From contig JAJYYI010000144.1 in assembly GCA_021801125.1 (NCBI GenBank), forward strand, positions 1 through 36,873: 36,873 nt of DNA. The letters run 5' to 3'. The translations under genes and the position numbers were made by a program. The number at the start of each line of letters is the position of its first letter. Position 1 is the stretch's first letter. A model generated the notes under the pieces. The model saw nothing but the letters and a program-made list of their open reading frames with translations. It searched no databases and was not told the origin of the DNA. This stretch comes from Deltaproteobacteria bacterium (lineage in GTDB: Bacteria; Desulfobacterota; Binatia; Binatales; Binataceae). Positions 1 through 7,352 of the stretch are shown piece by piece.

Positions 1-1
1 G

Positions 2-991
<990 letters not shown>

Positions 992-1597
992 TTCCGGCTG
1001 AGCGGTCTCCTTTCGAGGATTTCCAGAGCGCAGCCTCGACCCAACATTTCGTTATCTGAATGAGGTCGAGGCTGCGCAAAACCCACCACGCCTTAAAAAG
1101 CCGAGAATTAGGCAAAAGAGCAGCGTCTCGAAACAACTTGAACCTAAAGGTGGAATTGCGAACCGAGTCGAGGTCAGATCGGCAAACGCAGTAGCCGCGC
1201 AATCGAGGATTAACTTTGCGTGGGGATTATGTTGCTGAACCTGCCGCTCCGCTTGCGCAATTCGAGGCTTCTATCCTTTACGCCGTCGTTCAATCCGACG
1301 ATCTGGCCAGCGTAAAACAATCGAGAGCCGGGCGCTACAACTCATGCGAGCCGGCCGCCGATCGTCCACGACTGTGAGCTTGTCTTGCCGCCGTCGGGTA
1401 AAAAGTGAATGTGAGCCCCGGCGCTTTGCGTCTTCCCTCCCGCCTCGGAGCACGACGCCGGTAAGCTCGCCGTACACCGGCACGCTGCTTATACCTTCCG
1501 CGCTAAGTTTTTTGCGTAAGCGGCTTCTCGGCCGGCTTCACCCTATGCTCGGCGGGCCGTTCAAACTATGCTGGTCGTTGAGGGTGAGAGCGGACTC
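992..1597. other. Non-coding stretch between katG and the BamE-like gene
   Basis: About 600 bases with no convincing gene. It contains the katG-distal inverted repeat at 1028-1077. A minus-strand frame at 1271-1483 reads plausibly for a short way (around GSHSLF) but changes frame. I see no recognisable domain, so I leave it uncalled. Confidence 0.5.
1028..1077. repeat. 14-bp perfect inverted repeat downstream of katG
   Basis: GCGCAGCCTCGACC at 1028-1041 is the exact reverse complement of 1064-1077, leaving a 22-base loop. It starts 37 bases after the katG stop codon. It could act as a transcript-end or stabilising hairpin, but neither strand has a run of T after the stem, so a classical intrinsic terminator is not supported. 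It may also be a binding site or the remnant of a small element. Confidence 0.6.
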
Positions 1598-2107
1598 ATG
1601 TATCAGGCACGAACCCGACGCTCATGCTTGGTCATCATCGCGCTGGCGATCGTGATGACTTTCGCCACGACCGCGCCTGCTCAGCTCCTCGGAGGACCCG
1701 GCTCATTGCTAGGCCGCCTGCGCGAGAAAAGAAGCAACAAGGACACCTCCATCCATTATGACCCTGCCGTGCTCAGCCCTGGCGTATCGCGCCAGCAAGT
1801 GATCGCGGCGTTCGGCAAGCCCAACGCGACGCAGGGCGAAGGCACAGCGCGAGAGGACGTTTACGCCTTTTTTCCCGATGGAGCGAAGTTTGTGGAACCG
1901 CGGATGAGCGCAGGCACGATCGCCGCCGGCGTCTTCACCGGTGGAATGTCGCTCGCGGTCAGGCAGGCCCGGATCATGATCCAAGAGAACCAGCTCACAC
2001 TTTACCATGTCAGTTACGACGTTCAGGACAGGATCGAATCGGTGCGTACCGTCCCTCCGGAATTGGCCACACCTCCGCCAGCCGCACCGGGCAACGTTAA
2101 CCCATAG
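1598..2107 (+). CDS. Small exported protein with BamE/SmpA-like repeat
   Basis: A protein of about 169 residues starting at the second methionine (MYQARTRRSC). That start puts basic residues directly before a hydrophobic stretch (LVIIALAIVMTFATTAPAQ) typical of a Sec signal peptide with an AxA-type cleavage site. The upstream ATG at 1568 would add ten residues with no benefit. The mature part has LSPGVSRQQVIAAFGKPNAT, the helix and GxP turn of BamE/OmlA-like outer-membrane-associated folds, followed by beta strands (REDVYAFFP, LTLYHVSYDVQDRIESV). A glycine-rich hydrophobic segment (AGTIAAGVFTGGMSLAV) sits in the middle. The C-terminus is Pro/Ala rich. No lipobox cysteine is placed for lipidation, so this is an exported BamE-fold relative rather than proven BamE. 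It stands alone with no operon partners. Confidence 0.7.
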   Translation: MYQARTRRSCLVIIALAIVMTFATTAPAQLLGGPGSLLGRLREKRSNKDTSIHYDPAVLSPGVSRQQVIAAFGKPNATQGEGTAREDVYAFFPDGAKFVEPRMSAGTIAAGVFTGGMSLAVRQARIMIQENQLTLYHVSYDVQDRIESVRTVPPELATPPPAAPGNVNP

Positions 2108-2722
2108 CGCGGTCGGCAAGCGGTACGAATAGTTGAGGCCGCCACGCTTTTGCGCAGCAGGAAATGGCGAGAGCGGAAGACGAATCTTCGCCATACAGCC
2201 GCCCTCGCTGGCGCAAGCAGCGGCGCGGAAATGGGGAGACGATCGTCGGCGAGGGACCGTGAGCGGCAAACGCGGAAAAGACCGGCAGGCCGGCGACATC
2301 GCAGTGGCCGTTGCACCGGATAAATCAAAATCCAGCCGGCATAGCGCGGCTGGCTGACGCTTGTTCTGAGAATAAGGTCGAGCCTGCCGACGTGCGCGAC
2401 GTATTCGTTCGCAGCGGCCTTGAAGCGTTCGAGCGGTTGGTCTTCCTTTGGTTTCGATGCGATAAATCTAGCGATCTCAAGTTGCGCCGCTTGAGATCCC
2501 AACACCCAGGCCGCCGCCTCTGTGCCGTGCGCGACTTGGGCGAGCACGGCGGCCACGTCGGTGAACGCGCAACAACCGGTAAAGTACGCGGTCGCGACGC
2601 TGCAGCAAGCTCAAGCCACCAAGACGCAGGCGCGAAGTGGCCCAGGTGAGCGTCGGAAAAATGAGAAGGCGCAGCTTAGGCTGCACACTAAAAGCGTATA
2701 CTAGGCTGTAACCCATGATCGA
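2108..2722. other. Non-coding or decayed stretch
   Basis: About 600 bases without a supportable gene. On the minus strand, roughly 2380-2640, one frame reads AYFTGCCAFTDVAAVLAQVA and then AAAWVLGSQAAQLEIARFIA. This looks like a lipobox followed by a helical protein, but it has no start codon ahead of the lipobox and degenerates downstream. It could be a decayed small lipoprotein gene, and that reading is weak. Confidence 0.35.
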
Positions 2723-2750
2723 TTGGACGGATTGCAGGTCCTGCTATATC
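2723..2750 (+). promoter_or_regulatory. Putative sigma70-type promoter for the small secreted protein
   Basis: TTGGAC (2723-2728) and TATATC (2745-2750) are separated by 16 bases, and TGC directly before the -10 box gives an extended -10 element. The predicted start near 2757 leaves a leader of about 20 bases that contains the Shine-Dalgarno sequence of the next gene. An additional TATACT lies at 2697-2702 without a good -35. Confidence 0.55.
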
Positions 2751-2778
2751 GGAAACTCGGCTTCGAAGGGAGGTGATC

Positions 2779-3129
2779 ATGCGGGACAAGTTCTGGAAAG
2801 TCACGCTGCTTAACTGGGTGTTGCTCGCGGCCGCCGCCAACAGCACTCCCACCCAGCCGAACTGGAAGATTGCCGGCAATTTTGGCACCGCAACAGATTG
2901 CGTGGCGGCGATTGGCGAAAACCTCGCGGCGAAGTCGGTTATGGGCGGCATCGCGAGTTGGGCAAGCAGCGAAATGGGGACGGCTTCGGGCACCACTTCC
3001 AACCCCCCATCCAACGTTACGCCGCTGGTCTGCGTACCGGCCAACCATCCATGGGCCACTAGCCTCGCAGGCGCGGCGCCCAGCGGCCAGGGACAAAGCG
3101 CGCCGCCGAACGCGCAACCCACCCACTAA
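2779..3129 (+). CDS. Small secreted two-cysteine protein, function unknown
   Basis: A protein of about 116 residues with a start fixed by a near-perfect anti-16S match, AAGGGAGG, five bases before ATG 2779. The GTG at 2773 overlaps that site and is unlikely to be used. The N-terminus (MRDKFWKVTLLNWVLLAAAANS) is a signal peptide or a short membrane anchor. The mature part contains NWKIAGNFGTATDCVAAIGE and later PLVCVPANHPWA. The pattern of a tryptophan, 'F-T/S-x-x-x-C-x-x-A' and a late 'C-V-P' is seen in many short, uncharacterised periplasmic proteins, where the two cysteines probably form a disulphide. The C-terminal tail is Pro/Gln/Gly rich and probably disordered. No function can be assigned. 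It has its own promoter and no operon neighbour. Confidence 0.68.
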   Translation: MRDKFWKVTLLNWVLLAAAANSTPTQPNWKIAGNFGTATDCVAAIGENLAAKSVMGGIASWASSEMGTASGTTSNPPSNVTPLVCVPANHPWATSLAGAAPSGQGQSAPPNAQPTH

Positions 3130-3594
3130 GCGGCGAAGGACACCCTTGACAGCGAATAACCGTTCGCGGCGCCGGCGTCACGCCGGTCGGTCTGCTGCTT
3201 CGCCCTCGTTCGCTTACCGGATTTTAATCAAGCTGCCTCCTACCTAAAGTTGCGAACTTGGCGCTTCACCCATTAACCTCAACCTCTGCCCAAAAAGCCT
3301 TCAAACTCTTGCCAAACGGACGCTTTTTAACTATCCGTTTTTTGGGTCGAAATTCCGCAACGCGAACCAAGATCAACGCTCTACCTGCACGCCACGCTCG
3401 TGGCAGCGTTTGGCTTTCAGGTCTCGGATTAGAGTTGCGCGACGGACTGGTGCGAAAAAAATTCGATCAGCACAGCAGCGAAACGGCGATCATCGCTGGC
3501 GCAATTGCTTTGGCAAGCTGGAGAAATAGCAATAAAACAATAAGCTTTTTTAAAAGATCGTAGGAAGAGACGGGAAGAGAAAGTTGAGAAAATA
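3130..3594. other. AT-richer intergenic stretch, no gene
   Basis: No frame resembles a protein. Base composition becomes noticeably AT-richer from about 3290 to 3600. A 7-bp stem (AAACGGA 3314-3320 with TCCGTTT 3334-3340) is followed by more T, which could be a weak terminator for the upstream secreted protein. Confidence 0.45.
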
Positions 3595-3621
3595 ACAGCT
3601 CGGTTGAGCTGTCTTTGTTGT
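3595..3621 (+). terminator. Hairpin with U-rich tail ahead of the DUF4410 gene
   Basis: ACAGCTC (3595-3601), loop GGTT, GAGCTGT (3606-3612), then CTTTGTTGTT. It resembles a short intrinsic terminator. It ends about 13 bases before the start codon region of the next gene, so it either ends upstream transcription or acts in the leader of the DUF4410 mRNA. The stem is only seven base pairs. Confidence 0.4.
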
Positions 3622-3634
3622 TGAGGTTTTGCAG

Positions 3635-4411
3635 ATGATCAGCAACACGAGCCGCCTTCAGGCCATGATTTTCGTTTTCCTTCCAATTTTTGCTTTAATC
3701 TTGTTCGGTTGTCCGCAGGCGACAATCACTCCGTCTCACACTCCTTCGACTTCGATCGGAACGGCAGGCCGCCCGCAGCGCATAGTAGTTTATCCTTTTG
3801 AGGTTTCAGCGGAACACATAACCGAAAACCAGGGGCCTATTCAGAGAGCTCTGCGTGCAACTAAGAGCGACGATGAGCAGCGGCAGGGGCGCCTCAAGAC
3901 CGGACTGGACGTAGCGAACGAGTTGGCCCAGGACCTGGTCAAAGGGCTCCAGGGTCTTGGATTCAATGCGGAGAGCGTGCCGCGTGGCACGCCGGTGAGC
4001 GGCGAAGCGATGATAATCGACGGGCGGATCCTGAACGCTAACGAAGGCAATCGCGCGCGGCAAGTGATCATAGGATTCGGCGTGGGCGCTTCCTCGCTTG
4101 AGACGGAGGTCAATGTGTCGCAGGTATCCGCTGGCGGCACTCTCGTTCATGTGATGAGCTTCAAGACGCACGCGGATAGCGGAAAAATGCCGGGAGCGGC
4201 GCTGACGATGGGCGTGGGCGGAGCAGCGCAGGGAGTAGTGGCGGCGGGGGGCGCCTCGGTAGCACAGGGAGCCGTGAAGACCTACACCTCCATGCTCAGC
4301 AGGCTGGCGGACAACAGCACCAAGCAGATTACCGCTTACCTGTCGCAATACTTCGCGGCCAAAGGCTGGATCTCGAGCGACCAGGCCCAGAAGGTGTCGA
4401 TGACCAAGTAG
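3635..4411 (+). CDS. DUF4410-family lipoprotein
   Basis: A protein of about 258 residues. ATG 3635 follows a GAGG-type site at 3623-3626, and the in-frame TTG two codons earlier is unlikely. The N-terminal hydrophobic stretch ends in LILFGC, a lipobox, with Cys about 25 residues in, so the product is expected to be lipidated and anchored to an envelope membrane. The core has features of DUF4410: RIVVYPFEVSAE, ANELAQDLVKGLQGLGF, AMIIDGRILNANEGNRARQV, then a glycine-rich GFGVGASSLETEVNVSQV, and later a glycine/alanine stretch (AALTMGVGGAAQGVVAAGGA). It ends in a short helical tail. The family has no established biochemical role. The gene is single, with a hairpin leader upstream and a decayed region downstream. 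Confidence 0.82.
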   Translation: MISNTSRLQAMIFVFLPIFALILFGCPQATITPSHTPSTSIGTAGRPQRIVVYPFEVSAEHITENQGPIQRALRATKSDDEQRQGRLKTGLDVANELAQDLVKGLQGLGFNAESVPRGTPVSGEAMIIDGRILNANEGNRARQVIIGFGVGASSLETEVNVSQVSAGGTLVHVMSFKTHADSGKMPGAALTMGVGGAAQGVVAAGGASVAQGAVKTYTSMLSRLADNSTKQITAYLSQYFAAKGWISSDQAQKVSMTK

Positions 4412-4710
4412 CGCCTAATTTTTTCGCTTGTCCTTAGCCTCCCGCACGTAGCGATAGGCGCTCCTACCGTCCGAGCCGAAGGCGGAACGCGCTTTAGCGG
4501 ACAGAATTCGCCAAGCGGCGCGAGATCCTATCCCCTTCGACTCCAACGATAAAGTTGGACCGCTGGTGGCCTCGTCAAAAGAACGTCGGCCGCGCCACGG
4601 GCCGACGATCAGCGCCGTTGCGCTACGGCTGACTTCGGTGCCATAAGTGGCCTGCCGGAGGAGGCGAAGGCGAAATTTGGGCGAGAGCTCGGGAGGCAAA
4701 CGCCGTACGA
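4412..4710. other. Intergenic stretch, no supported gene
   Basis: A minus-strand frame of 94 codons is open here (4415-4699), with a basic C-terminus (YRYVREAKDKRKN). I recognise no family, see no ribosome binding site, and it abuts decayed genes, so it is not called. Confidence 0.4.
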
Positions 4711-5036
4711 ATGATGATGTAGTTCTCCATTACGATCGAGGCCGGAAATAAGGCCGTTCGAGCAAAGGCGCTTGGACCGTTTTTAGAGAGAGTGCTCGGC
4801 GAGTTGAAGCCCGAAGCCACGTACTTTACGACCTCCGCCACCGGGGAACGCGTAGGCTTCATGGTCTTTGACATGAGCGATCCGTCGCAACTTCCTGCCG
4901 CAGCTGAACCATTTTTCCTCGCATTCAACGCGCGCGGGACCTTAGCCCGGTGATTTACGCGCAGGTTTTTGCCAAGGCGGCTGCCGGAATCAAGAGAGCT
5001 GTCGAGGCTAATCCGAAGCGATCATTGCAACTCTGA
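4711..5036 (+). pseudogene. Decayed small DUF3303-like gene (nonsense plus frameshift)
   Basis: Codons from ATG 4711 read M-M-M-stop(TAG 4720-4722)-FSITIEAGNKAVRAK. They then continue through LKPEATYFTTSATGERVGF, MVFDMSDPSQLPAAAEPFF and LAFNAR before a TGA at 4951. In the next frame from 4950 the reading resumes with VFAKAAAGIKRAVEANPK and ends at TGA 5034. I recognise the pattern 'M-K-F-x-x-x-x-x-E-A-G-N', 'L-K-P-E-A-x-Y-F-T', 'A-E-P-x-F-L-A-F-N-A' and a C-terminal 'A-x-x-I-x-x-A-V' from short proteins of about 90-100 residues of unknown role (DUF3303-like, sometimes mislabelled pantothenate synthetase). The TAG sits exactly where these have Lys before Phe, so an AAG to TAG change is likely. 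Two independent lesions argue for decay rather than one sequencing error. Confidence 0.75.
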
Positions 5037-5303
5037 CGCCCTTGCTCGACCTTACGCTTCGGCTGGGAGTATGGGTCGCTCATGTCCCGTTGCCGATGAC
5101 GCAGGTTGGTGTAGATCTTAGGCTGTTCAACCTGCCCGCCGCTTTTCTTCTCGTATTCGGTGGCGTCCGCTGGCGCTACGTGCTCATAGAACGGCCACGT
5201 GCGCCGCTCGCAATTTGCCCGTGCCAATATGGCAACGGAAGTTACTACCTGGTTGAGCTCCTCTTTACTCATCGCGCGCAACTGGTTGCGCGATACGGAT
5301 ATA

Positions 5304-5635
5304 ATGATGAAGCAAACGACAATCCTTTTTTGGCGGCCGCCCTGCTAGTGCTGGTCGCGGCGGGTACGCCGCGCATGATTTGAGCGGCCGAGGACAGCCC
5401 TGATATCGAGGAGCTGATCCAGAACGCCAAAACGCCGGCGGATCATGCAGCGAAAGCCAGCTACTACGACAAGCAGGCGACTTTCGCTCAGGATGGCGTC
5501 AAGCAGCACTAAAAGATGCTCGAGCCGAACAAGTCAAACCCGGCGATTGTCAAGCATGGCAAGCTGAGGATTAAGGCGTACCGGATTCAAGAAAAAAAGC
5601 TCCCGAAACTGCATCGGGAAATGGCCAAGGAGTAA
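5304..5635 (+). pseudogene. Decayed small exported helical protein (frameshift plus two stops)
   Basis: The intact ancestor can be read across three lesions. ATG 5304 gives MMKQTTIL in one frame. At a run of six T (about 5326-5331) the reading moves to another frame, giving LAAALLVLVAAGTP, the hydrophobic part of a signal peptide. A TGA at 5381 follows, then AAEDSPDIEELIQNAKTPAD, HAAKASYYDKQATFAQDGVK and QH. A TAA at 5510 (probably from GAA) follows, then KMLEPNKSNPAIVKHGKL and a final KLHREMAKE before TAA 5633. Small exported proteins with 'T-P-A-D-H-x-x-x-A-x-Y-Y' and a C-terminal 'H-R-E-M-A-K' are widespread and uncharacterised in soil bacteria. This copy cannot give a product of normal length. 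Confidence 0.75.
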
Positions 5636-5790
5636 GTCCGCGGGCTTGAGGAGCCCCGCCGCGCAAACCTCAGACTGCCAAGGCGAGCGACTTCGTGCGC
5701 GACCGGCGCTGTAGCAACAAACTGAAAGCCACCCGCGCCAGACGCTATGCTACGCTGTGAACGTCTACGGACTAATCGATACGCCCCTTA

Positions 5791-6084
5791 ATCAAAATCG
5801 AGCGTGAAGATGACGGGTGCTGGCTTGCCGAGATACCAGCGCTTGCGGGCGCGATGGCCTACGTGCAAGATCGAGACGCTGCGATTCCGGCGGTCAAGGC
5901 GCTGGCGCTGCGCATCATTGCCGATGAGATAGAGCACGACGAGCGCGCGCCTGATACCGCTGATATCGCCCTCGAGCTCGCCGCGCGAGAAAGTGGCGCG
6001 CGGTCAAAGCCAGCCGCTTGCTTGCCGCTCTTGAACGCATCGGCTGGCGCCTCAGGCGCCGGACGGGCTCGCATCGCCGGCTAA
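5791..6084 (+). pseudogene. Remnant of a HicB-type antitoxin gene
   Basis: The frame reads IKIEREDDGCWLAEIPALAG, then AMAYVQDRDAAIPAVKALAL and RIIADEIEH. This is the HicB partial RNase-H-like fold: an 'E-R-E-x-D-G-x-W-x-A-E-x-P-x-L-x-G' strand-turn and a helix ending 'A-L-A-L-R-x-x-A-D'. No ATG, GTG or TTG exists between the upstream stop (5773) and the first conserved residues, so the start has been lost. The reading frame then runs into the hicA region out of phase and stops at 6082. In a working pair HicB binds and neutralises HicA and represses the operon. The order hicB then hicA is kept. Confidence 0.72.
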
Positions 6085-6197
6085 GCCGTGCGGGCCTGGC
6101 CGGATTTCACGACGCCGACGAAATTGAACCACGCATGCTAGCCCGCGTAGCTTAGCATACCGGGCTCAAACCCGAAGACCTCCAGGCCGCGAAGTAA
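5991..6197 (+). pseudogene. Remnant of a HicA-type mRNA interferase gene
   Basis: In the third phase the DNA reads KWRAVKASRLLAALERIGWR, LRRRTGSHRRLSRAGLAG, FHDADEIEPRMLARVA, TAG (6153), HTGLKPEDLQAAK, TAA (6195). The 'G-W-x-x-x-R-x-x-G-S-H' motif with its catalytic His, and the 'F-H-D-x-D-E-I-x-P-R-M-L-A-R-x-A-x-H-T-G-L-x-P-E-D-L' tail, are those of HicA toxins. There is no start codon. About four to six residues appear to be missing between AGLAG and FHD, and an in-frame TAG splits the tail where a Lys or Arg is expected. The toxin is therefore dead, and the partner antitoxin is dead as well. Confidence 0.75.
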
Positions 6198-6309
6198 CGG
6201 CGAAACAAGCCGCTTCTTAATCTCCGTGGCTGTCATTTATGGCTGTCAAATTGTCGAACGCAGTTCTGCGGATTCCGAAAAAGCCGTGAATTTTGCGGAT
6301 TTTTAGCGG

Positions 6310-6381
<72 letters not shown>

Positions 6382-6498
6382 GGCGCGTCGAATACAAAGA
6401 GCTAGTATGCAAACCTTCGCCTGTCAACCTTGCAACTGAGCCAGGGCTGGGCGTAACGCTCGCGCAAAACTTAAGGTTGTCGGAATAAGGCGCGCAGC

Positions 6499-6975
6499 CT
6501 AGGACGTCTCGCGGGCAAAGCGCTGACCCCAGACATGGACGCGGTGAGGCTCGATGCGGACCATCAGATTTTGCTCCGGACTCAGCGCCATCACCCGATA
6601 CTGCGCGTACTTATCGCGCAGACGGCGCATCGCAAGCATATACTCCTGCGCATCCTGGACCACACTTGCGCGTCCGTGAACCAGAACATAGGCCAAATGG
6701 GCCCAGTCCTCCTCATAATGGTCGATCACCAGCGCAACCGCCGGATTTTCCGAGATGTTGCGCATCCGTTTCAGGGCAAGGCCGCGCTGCGCTTTCGGTT
6801 TTTCATCGATCACGAAATAAAAGCGCAAGCCGTCGAAGCAGAAACAGACCGGTACGCAATGAGGCGTCGCGTCGAGGCTCGCTGTTGCGAGGCGTCCCAC
6901 ACGTGCTAAAAACAAGAAGTCGCGCACGCGGCTGTCTAACAACGCGCCCAGGGGTTGGTTAGCAGTCTCTATCAT
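6499..6975 (-). CDS. PPOX-class flavin/F420-type oxidoreductase
   Basis: A protein of about 158 residues with the split-barrel fold of the pyridoxamine-5'-phosphate-oxidase-like superfamily. Landmarks are RVGRLATASLDATPHCVPVC near the N-terminus (substrate/flavin-binding strand), FVIDEKPK, LKRMRNISENPAVALVIDHY and a terminal PHRVHVWG. This arrangement fits the TIGR03668-type 'PPOX class probable F420-dependent' group. Whether it uses FMN or F420 cannot be decided from sequence. The start is taken at the second methionine (MIETANQ, 6975) because GGAAGGGAG lies eight bases before it; the first ATG at 6999 lies upstream of that site. It is a single gene, divergent from the glycosyltransferase on the plus strand. 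The substrate is unknown. Confidence 0.85.
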   Translation of the reverse strand: MIETANQPLGALLDSRVRDFLFLARVGRLATASLDATPHCVPVCFCFDGLRFYFVIDEKPKAQRGLALKRMRNISENPAVALVIDHYEEDWAHLAYVLVHGRASVVQDAQEYMLAMRRLRDKYAQYRVMALSPEQNLMVRIEPHRVHVWGQRFARETS

Positions 6976-7352
6976 CACGGCTGCTCCCTTCCGTGTCATG
7001 CGGCGTCATCGCGTTCCCGGTTAATCCGCCGATGGCTGGAACGAACCATACCTATTATAGAACTCAACGGCGCAAAAAGAGATACTGTCTTGGCCACCGA
7101 GGTCGGAAGGCCCGCGCACAGATTGGTAGGCGGGCGCTTTCCATGCGAAGGTGGCAATGGCCCCAATCAACGAATCTGTCTATCAGGTTCGACTCAGGGA
7201 CGCTCCGCGCGGGACGGATCAAACGCAGGCCCCATTTCTTGGATGTGAGATCGGTCGGAATACGGAGGAGCCCGCCGCGCCGGGGGCAGTCGTGCGCGCA
7301 AGTAATTTCACGAACGGGAGACAAGCGAATAGCCTTGACATCTGGCGAGTAC
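6976..7352. other. Divergent intergenic region
   Basis: This region separates the minus-strand PPOX gene from the plus-strand glycosyltransferase. The plus-strand frame is open back to 6993, but its translation there is not membrane-like or conserved-looking, so it is treated as untranslated. A consensus -10 box for the minus strand is present (listed separately). Confidence 0.5.
7054..7059 (-). promoter_or_regulatory. Perfect -10 hexamer for the PPOX gene
   Basis: The minus strand reads TATAAT here, about 80 bases ahead of the PPOX start codon. No good -35 box lies 16-18 bases upstream, so the promoter call rests on the -10 alone. Confidence 0.35.

Noticed and set aside
1271-1483. Minus-strand 70-codon ORF with a GSHSLF segment faintly like HicA
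   Set aside because: Only one short motif, frame breaks after it, no start or ribosome binding site.
2023-2556. Minus-strand 177-codon ORF
   Set aside because: Overlaps the BamE-like gene end, and the second half is low quality. The first half may be a remnant lipoprotein but lacks a start.
4415-4699. Minus-strand 94-codon ORF downstream of the DUF4410 gene
   Set aside because: No recognisable family or translation signal, and it lies against decayed genes.
4955-5281. Minus-strand ORF starting MRAMSKEELNQVVTS
   Set aside because: The beginning looks protein-like, but it overlaps the DUF3303-like remnant on the opposite strand and has no ribosome binding site or known family.
4720-6155. Genetic code change (stop codons read as sense)
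   Set aside because: The inner stops are TAG, TGA and TAA in turn, some with frameshifts, and normal genes in the window end with all three, so decay explains them better.
6227-6248. Direct repeat TGGCTGTCA, 13-base period, beside tRNA-Thr
   Set aside because: Only two copies, too short to call an attachment site or operator.
6993-7352. Upstream extension of the first glycosyltransferase frame
   Set aside because: Open frame but the translation is Arg-rich and unlike the family. The membrane helix begins right after the chosen start.
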